DNA from: Dillenia suffruticosa
Taxonomy: Eukaryota > Streptophyta > Magnoliopsida > Dilleniales > Dilleniaceae
Length of the DNA: 64,000 bases
Direction: 5' to 3'
Assembly (NCBI GenBank): GCA_033439265.1
Contig: JAVTVX010000010.1
Coordinates: 2,728,001-2,792,000 of the forward strand
Each line of letters starts with the position of its first letter. Position 1 is the stretch's first letter. The translations under genes were made by a program, and so were the position numbers. The notes beneath the pieces were generated by a model, which saw nothing but the letters and a program-made list of their open reading frames with translations, made no database searches and was not told where the DNA came from. Below, in pieces: positions 12,130 to 21,673 of this stretch.

Positions 12130-12700
12130 AATTCAATTTTGAGAGACTTCACGCGCCACCCGGGGCCCACACGCGCCGCCGCTCGCCAGCGGTGCTTTCC
12201 ACGCGCCGCCGCACGCCTCCACGCGCCGGCGGTGAGCCTCCACGCGCTGCCACGCGCCTCCACGCGCTGGCAGCAGTCTGGCTCACGCGCCAGACGCGCG
12301 GCGCGGCCAAGACGCGCTGCCACGCGCCTGGCGCGGCTCGGCTCACGCGCGCCCAGTCGTGGCGCGCGGCTCACGCGCCTTCACGTGCTGAGCCGTGTTG
12401 AGCCGGGTTCAGACCGGGTCGGTCAACGGGTCAAGGTTGACCCGACTGACCCGGTCAACGGGTCAGGGTTGACCCGACTGACCAGTCAACGGGTTCGAGT
12501 CCGACCTGGTCGGGTCGGTTTGCGGGTCGGTCCGGGTCAGGATCCGACCCGATCGCTGCCTCCCCCGCTCCACGCGCCTGTGTGGGGCGTGAACTCCACG
12601 CGCCTAGCAGACGTTCCTCCTGGCGCGTGAGTGTCACGCGCCCGCGGGTCTGGGCCGGGTCTTCTTCGCCCGACGGGTCCTGCAACGGGTTTTTCGACCC
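12130..12700 (-). repeat. GC-rich leader of the copia element
   Basis: An abruptly GC-rich island in AT-rich surroundings, lying between the primer site and gag. It holds many copies of CACGCGCC / CACGCGCTGCC and, at 12395-12550, alternating GGTCAACGGGTCA and TTGACCCGACTGACC words that can pair with each other as hairpins. Long reading frames here on both strands have composition-driven Arg/Ala-rich products and I do not believe they are genes. Its function is unknown; structured leader RNA or packaging is a guess. Confidence 0.7.
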
Positions 12701-13193
12701 GTTTTCTGAAAAATACAAATCCGGCTGTTTTTTCTTGCATTTTTCAACTGGGAAAAATTTGTGGATATCCTCCAAACATCCTACACTCGATTTTAGGAGG
12801 ATTCAAACCCAAAAATTCTGGAAATCAACCACCCCAGTCGCGGCCCTCCGTGGCCTTTCGAAACTCCCAGTTTCCGGCATCCAAAACACACAATAAAATA
12901 TATAAAACCGTAGATCTAGATGCAAGGAACTCATTTATATCATTTTCATGCATCGATCCGCCCTCTAAAGCCATAGATCTAGGGTTTTTATGTCCGTACG
13001 GTCGCAAACTTCGACCGGACATTTCATGGCCCAAACATGCTCCGAAAATTAAATAAAAAATATTTTTGTAATCCCTGGGCCATGGGTATTCATGCAGTGT
13101 TCTCGGATTCACGAAACTCATCCGTGATCCGGACCCCAAAATTTTAAAAACCCCAAAAAATAATTCCGAAAATTATTAAATTAAATCCAACCC

Positions 13194-13205
13194 GCTCTGA
13201 TACCA
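13194..13205 (-). promoter_or_regulatory. Copia primer binding site
   Basis: GCTCTGATACCA on the plus strand is the complement of TGGTATCAGAGC, the initiator-methionine tRNA primer site usual in plant LTR elements, separated from the right LTR by one base. It fixes the element on the minus strand. Confidence 0.9.
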
Positions 13206-13206
13206 A

Positions 13207-13677
13207 TGTTGGATTTAATCGCGCATGCGGAAGTGAGAATTAAATAGATCGGAATTTTTGGGATAAATACTTCGATAGGGCAGTCTCCAAAATCCACCGT
13301 GTCGCGATGTCCCTCGAACGGATCGCACGGTCGGATGGTGATCACGCAATCGAACCACCACCTCAAATCCACGACGCCTCAAGCCTCGTGTCCGGTGAAT
13401 CGTCTGACGATGGGAGATTTTCCTACGCGAAAATCTCCTTCCCTCTCTCTCTATTCTCTCTCTCTAGAGAAGTGTGCAAAACTCTAGCCATCTCCACCAT
13501 GGTTACTGTTCACGTGGGGCAAGGGAGGAAGAAGACCCTCATTCACATGGTATCTTTTTGGCTCATTTAGGTTTTATTGGGGAGTTACCCATTTGGTGGT
13601 TGATTAAGTGGTAATTAAGGATGGGAGTTACCCCATTCCTTAATTACCCAAATGCCCATAATGGGCATGTTCCTACA
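13207..13677 (-). repeat. Copia 5' LTR (right end)
   Basis: 471 bp, almost identical to the left LTR. The right copy of TTAAC follows at 13678-13682. As the 5' LTR it would carry the element promoter. Confidence 0.92.
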
Positions 13678-13905
13678 TTAACATAACCATCCATTCGTGG
13701 AATTCCAGCAAAAGAGGGACATGCTTGACCCACAACAACAACTGTTTTCAAGCTTTTCCTTCTAATATAAGCTTAGCACCCATAGGGAACCAAGACGAGC
13801 ACAAACGTCCGTGGGTTTCACACCCTCAGCTTGCATTTCTCAGAATGTGGAAATGCCCTTCCAAAGCTGTTTATGCTGATCATAGCCCGTCATAATGACT
13901 ATGAA
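13678..13905 (-). pseudogene. PPR gene fragment, copy A, part 2
   Basis: Continuation of the PPR fragment split by the copia element. The minus strand includes EMQAEGVKP, a typical PPR helix end, preceded by TGYDQHKQLWKGIST. About 45 bases present in copy B (29875-29920) are missing here. Stops and frameshifts are present. The neighbour upstream on the minus strand is the type 2 NAC pseudogene. Confidence 0.6.
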
Positions 13906-14419
13906 AGTTGATCTGATTCAGAAGCTTTATAGAATGCAAAACACAATTGCAAGTATATTTCACCATCTTTCGACAAATCCTCAGTCAAAGGTTTTATACC
14001 CCTATGCTTTTTTTTTTTTTTCTTTTTTTTTAACATTGTGGATGGCTGCTGCACGTGAATCACAACTTTTCCAACTCCGCATCAGTTTATTCTATTTTAT
14101 TATTTTCAAGTAACCCGACATCATATTTTTTCCTTTGTAGAGTAGATTTTGATTGCACAACACGTTCAGACAAAAGAACAAGTCATCCGACAAAACAATA
14201 AAGAGAAACATTTAATAAAATCTTAAGCTTTGAAAAAAAATAGTTAAAAAAAAAGTTATAAAAATAAACAGACCCTTGTCACTTATCAACATACATCTAA
14301 CATAATACCAGAAAACTCTCCCAATACCATATCCACCTAACATAGCTAAATATTTTTCCACAATTGGTTATAGTTTATCTTAGGAACGATAGTCTAAAGA
14401 ATCAAAATCTACAACTCCA
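13906..14419. other. Spacer, PPR to NAC type 2 (copy A)
   Basis: Holds a T-run (14008-14031) at the point where about 1.2 kb present in copy B has been lost, then AT-rich DNA that matches B at 31439-31835. No gene seen. Confidence 0.5.
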
Positions 14420-15962
14420 ATCCAAGAGTCATCCACATCGGGTATCAATGCTTGGCACCGCTGAACCCAACATTTTGAGAGGTCCCAGGCTGATCCTGAG
14501 ATTTATTTCCCCAAAAAGAAGGCAATGGATAACTATAAAGTGGCGGATGATGAAAATTCTTCCTCTGAAAACATGGTAGTGATGAAATACCGTTGTTAGG
14601 CAGATCATGAGAAATATTTCTGAAAAAGGATGACAATGGACAACTATTTGTTATTCTCTTCATTGTAAGCAAGAAGAGGCAGATGATGAAAATTCTCTAC
14701 AGGAAAAGATGGCGGTGTGGAACTACCGTTGTTATTTTGTTTAAGCATCATAAAGCTCCCATAGTCATGAAATTATATTGGTGATTAAAATGCTGGAACC
14801 GGTTACTAAAAGCTTGATTTGAAGAGTTGATAATCATATTGCCGGTGCTTTGCTCTTCTCGCCTGAAACTATTTTCCTCAAGTGCCGGTTGAGTTTGTTG
14901 GGGCATTGGCTCAGGAAGCAGCACAACTTCATTTATTGCTTTTCCATTTTCGTCACCTTTTTTATTATCCTTTTTCATAGATTTTTCATAAATTTTGTAC
15001 AGGATAAATGCATTCAGCTGCATCGAAAATAGAAAGGCACCGATCATAGTCCACTTTTCAATATATATTTCTAAACATATTTAATTAGAAATACAAACTT
15101 AAAATTATATGAACAATAAAAAGCATAAATAAATAAATAAAAATATAAATGTAAATGTAAATGTAAATAGGGGGAGATGAAGGTACCATCATTGGGTTGG
15201 AATGGGAACTAGATGAGTCAGGTGCAACTCTGTACTCATGCATTATCCAATCGGTCCTACCATCATTTGGATATTTTCCTGTATAAAATACGAAGCATCT
15301 TTAATATCCAATTACTCTCTCTCCATCCATGATGGATTATCAGACCCTGTAGCTTACTTGCTAAACAATTGGGTCATTTTGGTATTTTCTCTTTCTTGAT
15401 GAGAAGAAGTACGATTCTTTTTCCCCATAATGTTTGTAATGTTTGTATAACTCTGAGTGATCTATATGCATGGTTTGAATATTCTATTCACATCTTAAAT
15501 AGAACTTCAATAAATAGAAATTCAAAACTTGCAAAGTTTTCATTGGAAAAGATAAGGTAGCTTGTTCTCGTAAAAGTGTGATGCAAAAATAAAATAATCC
15601 TTAATTTTTTTTTAAAAATATTCTAAAAGAAAAGAATGACAAATAGTCTATAATCATTATAGCTCAACCCAATGCTACCATGCTTCGGTCTATAATCATT
15701 ATAGCTTAACCCAATGGCGGTCTTACTTAAAATGACACAAAGCAAATTCCCCAAAAAAAAAAAGAAAGGAAACGTTGTGGAGGAAAGTTGACAAACCTAT
15801 TAGAACTTGTGGATGGTAATAAGAGACATTGGCTTCTATAATCTTATTCAACAGCAAAGGCTGGCTGTTGATCTTCTTCTGCAAGTAATGTATAATGAGC
15901 TCTTTATTTACGGGACAGAATCTGTACCCACAGGAATAGAATTGAAGTCACATGAAAGACAT
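14420..15962 (-). pseudogene. NAC transcription factor gene, type 2, copy A (three exons, broken)
   Basis: Exon 1 is 15962-15797, exon 2 is 15452-15187 and exon 3 is 15017 to about 14420, all with the same splice sites as type 1. Exon 3 opens LNAFILYKIYEKSMKK (NAC subdomain E, usually W-V-L-C-[KR]-I-Y), then INEVVLLPEPMPQQTQ and a tail with two related FHHPP / PLPSF segments, apparently an internal duplication. Exon 1 has a stop right after its ATG and a one-base loss between IPVG and YRFCP. Exon 2 has stops where the KATG-DKP region should be but keeps TDWIMHEYRVAP. It is clearly a pseudogene, and copy B shares nearly every defect, so it died before the A/B duplication. Confidence 0.8.
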
Positions 15963-16992
15963 AGTTGCTTAACAAAATTTGCATCCTTATACTGAGAGAG
16001 AAGACATGGTTGATTCTCTAGAACTATATCAGTGATAGTGAGACAATCATCAGAATTCTTTCTTAGTAAGTATTAGTAAGTATTGAAGATGTATATATAT
16101 TACTAAATTTGATAAATTCCAATTGAATTAGAGTTAAAAATTCTTTACAATTCTTGTTACATGTTGAATCCAAATCAATGTAGAACTTGTACTTTTACAA
16201 AGGGGCAAAATAATTTAGAAAAATACATTTTGTACGGACATTAAATGTCTTAAAGGAAATAAAACGTTAATATATATAAGGGTATTATTGGAATAAAAAC
16301 CTTACAAGTTTAGCGGATTAATAAGGATGATACTAGACTTGTTTTGAATTGAAAACTTGATTTGTTCGAAAAAGACAGAGAAAGAACTTAATTATTACTT
16401 TATTTTGAATTTTTTTTGAAAAAATAAAAATAATATTTACTATTCAATAAATAAGAATAAAAAATAATTTTATTTGAGTAGAAAAATAATTTTGTTTGAG
16501 AAGAAAAATAATTTTATTTATCGTTTCTAATAAATGATAAAAATATGCCAAATAAGCTATTTCGGTAATTAATGAAGGAAATTGTTTGGAAAAAGGGAAG
16601 AAAAACTCATAGTGTAGAAGTAATACATTGGAAAGAAAAATAGTAGAGGGGCTCAATCGAAAAGACATGTAAAGTACAGGTACCCATGATAATTAAGTCA
16701 AAACTTTAATGCAGTTTGTTGCATGGAGTGCTTAAACAATGATCTCTGAGGGTGCTACTGTTGCCACTCCCATTATTCCTAACAATACTCCCCATATAAC
16801 ATAAGTGGGCAAAATTGGCTCCGCGTTGAAAGGTGGAATTCTCATTTTGCCCCCACCCTCTCACTCTCTCTCCTTAATTGAAGTTCCGGCGAAGTTTCCT
16901 TGGATTCCGACAATGGAGACAAACATGGGAACTTTTGATGAACCAATCATGACATCTGCTTCCAATATCATGTGGGTGTAGTAGTCACACAC
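15963..16992. other. Upstream region of NAC type 2 (copy A)
   Basis: AT-rich promoter-side DNA of the type 2 NAC gene, with a CT-rich tract (about 16855-16875) and a short open stretch from ATG 16912 (METNMGTFDEPIMTSASN, ends at 16980). It is homologous to 33379-34401 in copy B and to about 51340-52220 upstream of the copy C NAC gene. I see no assignable gene. Confidence 0.5.
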
Positions 16993-17668
16993 TGTAACAA
17001 CTATTAACCATTTATGATTAATAGTTAATTATGATCAGTAAAAGAAGAGTTAGTGGTTAATTGTAATGTTATTAGTTAGTTAGATAAAATGGCTAAATAG
17101 TTAATGAAATTAGTTAGTACAATTAGTATAAATAATAATTCAATTCATGTAATCTGATATAGATAGAATTGTAATGAAATTTTCCTTTGTCTCTCTTGTA
17201 TTCTCTTTCTCTTTTTCTCTCTAGTCTCTCTCTTTCTCTCATATTATTTCTTCTCCACTTGGGTTGTGACAAATTGGTATCAGAGTATACGTTTCTCGGC
17301 GAATCTTTGTTTTTAAAGGACAAATGCAAGAATCAACCATGGAAATCAAAGGAAGTCATCTCCGGTTGGTACAAAAAATGGATAAAATTGATCAAAAAAT
17401 GGATGAAATCGATTAAAAAATTGAAGAAAGAAATAAAAAATTAGACACTTTTATGACGAGTCTTGATGACAAATTCAACATTTTATTGAAAATATTTGGT
17501 ATTGATGAGAATATTTGGTGGAAAAAGAGCAAAAAAAATGAAAAGAAATTGAAAAATAACAAAACAAATCAAATGGAAGAAGAAACAATGCCAAAATTCA
17601 TGGAAAAGTAATGTATTGAATCACTTTCTAAACCTCTCATTTTATCTACTTATAATGAAGAAATGTTA

Positions 17669-19822
17669 TGTAATACCAAAAATTCGGTGTTAGAAAAATA
17701 TTTAATTAATTACTTATTTTTCATTTGTAAATATTGGGAGAAATTGAAATTTTATTATCGAATCCGGAGTTTGGATGAAATACCGAAAAATTTAATGGTT
17801 TGATTTTTCTATCTTACCTAAATTTTCAAGTATTGGAATTTTTTTCCAATTTTAATCATTTGCATAATACCAAAATATTATGTAAGTAGATAAATATATT
17901 ATGAGCTACATATTTAACAAATAAGTTAAATGGCTTGGTGGTGCATTATTTTTTTTGAAGAAATTTTGTGTATGAGATCAAATTCCATTGGAGACAATGT
18001 TGTGAGTTGTGTGTGTGCGCGAAGCCGAATGAGAGAAGGAGAAACAAATGGACACATGGTGGAAAGGTAAAAAGACCAATTTGCCTTAGAGCATAAGTGA
18101 ACACTTAACATAAGAGATGGGTAAAACGGTAATTTCACATTTAGAAAACGGTAATTTCTAATACCACAAGTGGCTTTGTGGTTTTAGAAAATGTTTGGAA
18201 ATGAACAATTGAAGTTTGTTGATTTGGTGGTAAGAATAATGGACAACATATATACACATTTAGAGCCTAATTACGGAGCCCTAAACATTGATCCTAGATG
18301 AAAAACTAATTGAAATATAACTTAACATAGTAGTTTTCAATTTGCGACACAAATTTATATATATTATGTGTTGCCGTTATAGTGACACACTTGGTGATCA
18401 AATGAGGGGAGCATACTTCTTACATTGTGGTCCATTTAAGGGAGCGGCAGACCCTCCCGTATACGGTGAGTGGATGGTTATGTGTATATGAATGAGTAAA
18501 CTGTTTTCAGTTATGATTTATAAATTGAGTTCTGAAATGAATTTGCAAATGCAATTGAAATTGTTTTGTGATTGTGGTATGCTTAAAATGAAATTTTGAA
18601 ATTTCCACGACTCTTGAGTTGATTATTGACTTATTTGCACTATGTTACTTTATGAAACTCATGTGAATTGTGAAATATTGCTCTACCTTATATTTGAGCA
18701 TGCATTGATTGATAAATTGAGTTTGGTAACATGGTGTTGGGAAAAATGACTATAGTCTGAGTCTTGTCACGGACCGGACCGTTGGGGCAGCGTGGATAAG
18801 ACTGTTTTATTTAGCTTGGTGGTAGGCAGGATGGAGAGCCTCCTCAAGCTGCCGGATAACGTGGTAGCACCCCACAGAGTTTCGCGCCAATGCCAAGGTG
18901 GAGGAGATTTTATGAAAATTATAGAAAACCTCTTGGCGGATCCTACTAATGGCCATTGGTATGAGATTGTTTTCGGCAAACCCCAAAATTGTGAAAAAAT
19001 GAAATTTGACAGATTGAATTAATTATATGAGTCATGGTCGATCGAAATGAACGATTTTATAAGAATGAATTTCGTTATTGCATTAAATGATATTTGATAC
19101 ATGCATTTGGCATCACCACCGTCACCCCTCATTTATATGTCTCATACCATTGCATTCCACTCATTGGGTATTTAAAATACTCACCCCCTTTTAAATCCTT
19201 TTCAGAGGACGTGTAGGGAGACGATGTCCACTATCGCGAATTGGAGGATTATTTTGTTAGTTTTTTTTGGGTAGGTATGAATTATGTATATTTTGAGAGT
19301 TGTAGATCATTAGTCCATAGAAAGGAAGTTCTGTACATCTCATATCGTGTGGATTTTACTGATATTGGTTTGAGTTTTTGAGCAAATATTGGTAAAATCC
19401 AACGGTATGATTTGTGACTTCATTATTTTGTGTAAAATCATGTTTGAAAGATATTTATTTTTGAAATGGGACATTTGGAATATTTATCTTAGATTTCTGG
19501 ATTTATAGCTTATTTTGTAAAATCTATGAAATGCTTGAGAACTCTAGATTGGCTAGGATGGCCACACTGCATGCATGCATGTACAGGAACCCCTCCCTAA
19601 ATGTGTGCGGATGTATGCTTGTATGTACAGGGAGGAGCCGGATGGGCTCCTTGTATGTGTATTGATTCTATGATTTCTTATTTTGATGGGTTTTATGTTT
19701 TTGAAGATTTATTGTAAAAATTGGAATGCCTTGCGCTATCCCTGTATATGGAGAGGTCATGCCCGTATGCCGAGATAACGCAGCAGTTGTTACGTGTTCG
19801 ACGGGAGAGTCGGGGCGTGACA
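17669..19822 (+). mobile_element. Solo LTR nested in the LTR element, copy A (internally deleted)
   Basis: Starts TGTAATACCAAAAATTC and ends GGGGCGTGACA, flanked on both sides by TGTTA (17664-17668 and 19823-19827), a 5-bp target duplication. No internal element domains are present, so this is a solo LTR left by LTR-LTR recombination. The long size and the TGTAATAC / GGGGCGTGACA ends suggest a Ty3/gypsy element of the Tekay/Del type (inferred). It is 2154 bp here versus 3465 bp in copy B, the difference being a deletion near 18137. Confidence 0.8.
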
Positions 19823-19845
19823 TGTTAAGGGTAGAAGAATTTCAA

Positions 19846-19995
19846 ATGTCCAAGAAAGAAAGGTTTTACATGTCCAAGAAAGAAGGGTCATGCATGATTA
19901 AGAAAGAATGGTCTTGGATGTCCAAGAAAAATGGGTTTTGCGTATCCAAGAAAGAAGGGTTTTACATGTTTAAGAAAGAAGTTGATTGTAAGTTC
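19846..19995 (+). repeat. 24-bp direct repeat array coding for KKE octapeptides
   Basis: About six imperfect 24-bp units (ATGTCCAAGAAAGAAGGGTT type) in the short LTR element. Read in frame they give octapeptides such as MSKKEGFY, MIKKEWSW and MSKKNGFC. The open stretch continues to 20163. Copy B has the same array at 38565-38715. No function known. Confidence 0.75.
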
Positions 19996-20411
19996 TTGCA
20001 AATTTCTCCAAAAATTGAATTTTCGGCACAAAAAAGAAGTTTAAGAAAAGTTTCCTTCGAGCTTCCTAATCTCTACTTTTCTTCCACTATTATCATGGCA
20101 ACTCAAGTTACTTCATCACCTTATTTTTCAATACAAATGCAAGTTTTGGTTCAAAATCTATGAATTCAAATATCAATTCTTGATTTTTCATTATTGAGGA
20201 TAAGGATATTATCAAAGGAGGGAAGTATTGTAACAACTATTAACCATTTATGTTTAATAGCTAATCATGATTAGTAAAAAAAGAGTTAGTGGTTAATTGT
20301 ACAATTATTAGTTAGTTAGATAAAATGGTTAAATAGTTAATGAAATTAGTTAGTACAATTAGTATAAATAGTAATCAATACATGTAATGTGATATAGAAT
20401 GAAATTATAAT

Positions 20412-21034
20412 GGCATCAGCCCAACGGCTAGTTTCTTGTCTTTTAGAAGAATCACTTACTTGTTCTTCATATATCTTTTTCTCTTTCCTTCTCTATAAAA
20501 AGAAAAGGCATGTTGTGAATTTAGGCGGGAAAACATGCTGAAATTTTCTTGTAAAATTCATGAGACAAATGTGGCTTACCTTACGTAAGTACTCTTGAAC
20601 AATAAAATTTAGTTGTTTATTATCAGTCGATCTCTATTTCCTGCTCTATCTTTGCCATCAACTAGAAGGAGTCGAATCATTGTCGATAGCTTTCTGGTTA
20701 TCCTGCCAATGGTATTTAAAATTACATTGTTATATAACCCTAACTCTATCAATTTACTATTGAGTTAAAAAATAGAAAATTTTTAAAAGTGTTATATATA
20801 ATTGGGTTAATTAAGATGCTCCATTCAACTCTTCTTTTTGTACTTGATTATCGGTATTTAAAATTTTGATTAATCAGATTTGAATAGTCGTAGAATCTAA
20901 TTTAAAGGCTCTCTTTCGATATTAATTTTTTTATTCTCAAGTTTGAGATTTTATTTAAAAAAATTTAATATACTTTCACTAAATCAACAGGTGTCTGACG
21001 TTCTTGATTTGGAAACGGGACAAAAGTCTCTAAA
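20412..21034. other. Block end / block start junction, copies A and B
   Basis: 20.41-20.71 kb matches the end of copy B (39.13-39.43 kb). From 20.72 kb the sequence matches the start of copy C (40.10 kb). About 0.67 kb present in B is missing at 20714, with a few unmatched bases at the join. No gene seen. Confidence 0.5.
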
Positions 21035-21115
21035 GGAACAGTTTAGTGGTCACTATCTTTATTCCCCAATCTGATGATTTTCTATTCGAATCTCTATGTA
21101 ACAAAAAAAATAAAT
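21035..21115 (+). mobile_element. SINE fragment, copy B
   Basis: An A-box-like word (ACAGTTTAGTGGTCACT), a B-box-like word (ATTCGAATCTC) and an A-rich tail after ATGTAAC show a tRNA-derived SINE piece. It is repeated in copy C at about 40415-40495. The tail matches the better preserved SINE just downstream. Confidence 0.5.
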
Positions 21116-21206
21116 TGTGCAGAAAGCCCAACGGTAAAGTAGGTACCATATATGAAAATTACTTTCACTTTGAGGGAAGAGAATGCGATTGAAGTCAACC
21201 CAAAAA

Positions 21207-21406
21207 ACAGCACTGAGCTGTAGTCAGGTGGTTCGGAGCCTAAAGAAAAGACACACTAGTTTCGGGTTTGAAGGTGGGTAGTGACATCTTTGAGCCTCCT
21301 TTATTTTTTGTCCTTAAGGGGATAGTCTGTCGGTCACAATCTCCTTCCCCAACCCTGAAATTCAGGTTCGAATACTTGTGTAACAAAAAAAAAAAAAGAA
21401 AAAGAA
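21207..21406 (+). mobile_element. SINE with target duplication, copy B
   Basis: About 200 bp, with an A-box-like TGTAGTCAGGTGGTTCGG, a B-box-like AGGTTCGAATAC and a tail GTGTAAC followed by an A-run. AACCCAAAAA flanks it on both sides (21197-21206 and 21407-21416), a clean target duplication. It lies about 130 bases upstream of the small-gene leader exon. The same insertion is in copy C (40588-40788), so it predates that duplication. Confidence 0.75.
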
Positions 21407-21539
21407 AACCCAAAAACCACCCAATGGGCTGGACAAAGCGCTCGTCCAATATTTTCAAGTCCAAGCCCAAGCCCCAGCCCGAAATTTCATTGGTCGAAAT
21501 CTCTTGAGCCCAAGCCCGCCTGGTCGGTCACATGTCCTT

Positions 21540-21572
21540 GACTCGGCTTGACGACCCTCGATCTCATCTCAA

Positions 21573-21619
<47 letters not shown>

Positions 21620-21673
21620 GGTGTCGATTTCTCTGGAAGAAGAGAAGCACGAAGCAGCTCAGTACTTACACAG
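21540..21673 (+). other. Probable 5' leader exon of small gene, copy B
   Basis: A CT-rich leader ending at a good donor (TTACACAG/GTAACA, 21673/21674). It contains a (CT)n run at 21578-21616. The transcription start is not determined; I place it by the CT-rich plant leader style and conservation with copy C. The short frame of Ser/Leu repeats across the run is an artefact. Confidence 0.55.
21578..21616 (+). repeat. (CT)n microsatellite in leader, copy B
   Basis: About 19 CT units within the presumed 5' leader. Copy C has a similar run at 40960-40998 with one interruption. CT/GA runs are common in plant core promoters and leaders. Confidence 0.9.

Larger units (their letters stand above)
6640..13677 (-). 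mobile_element. Ty1/copia LTR retrotransposon (minus strand, coding region decayed)
   Basis: Complete in outline, about 7.04 kb, with 471-bp LTRs at 6640-7110 and 13207-13677 and a TTAAC target duplication. The initiator-Met-tRNA type primer site (complement of GCTCTGATACCA, 13194-13205) sits beside the right LTR and a purine tract (complement of TCTCCCACTT) beside the left, so it reads right to left. Recognisable parts in that order: a roughly 1 kb GC-rich leader, gag around 11.25-11.45 kb (LPDSWETVKSYLTF), GAG-pre-integrase and integrase around 10.26-10.62 kb (MNRLVARGLLDPLTRFELPV), and RT around 9.35-9.54 kb (AIYMEHPSGFVL). This order gives copia. The body is heavily broken, with many breaks, while the LTRs differ at only about four sites, so the insertion is young (well under a million years at usual plant rates). 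Confidence 0.92.
16993..20411 (+). mobile_element. Short non-autonomous LTR element with nested solo LTR, copy A
   Basis: 5' LTR 16993-17271 (279 bp, TGTAACAACTATTAACC ... GGTTGTGACA), primer site TTGGTATCAGAG at 17274, a short gag-like opening (MEIKGSHLRLVQKMDKIDQK), then a 3' part with a purine tract (CAAAGGAGGGAAGTAT) before a truncated 3' LTR from 20229. Without the nested insert the internal part is only about 0.8 kb, with no RT or integrase, so it could only have moved with help from another element. A solo LTR (17669-19822) is inserted in it. The same composite is in copy B at 34402-39133. Confidence 0.8.
1..20713. repeat. Tandem block copy A (left end outside window)
   Basis: First of three head-to-tail copies of a large block. 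In order it holds part of the small-gene intron, the two coding exons, a NAC relic exon, the type 1 NAC pseudogene, a PPR fragment (split by a copia element), the type 2 NAC pseudogene and a nested LTR element. Base 1 corresponds to about base 45055 of copy C, so the left part of this copy lies outside the window. Long stretches match B and C with only scattered differences. Relative to B it lacks about 1.2 kb near 14007, 1.35 kb near 18137 and 0.67 kb near 20714. Confidence 0.9.

Noticed and set aside
12048-12896. Several overlapping reading frames of 65-163 codons on both strands
   Set aside because: They lie in the GC-rich copia leader, overlap each other on both strands and give Arg/Ala/Pro-rich products; open frames are expected from the composition.
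17187-17444. 85-codon frame in the short LTR element (also 34596)
   Set aside because: Begins in the CT-rich LTR and crosses the primer site; the gag-like start is in a different frame.
19846-19995. 24-bp repeats as a CRISPR-like array
   Set aside because: No unique spacers; units are contiguous, imperfect and in frame inside an LTR element in a plant genome.
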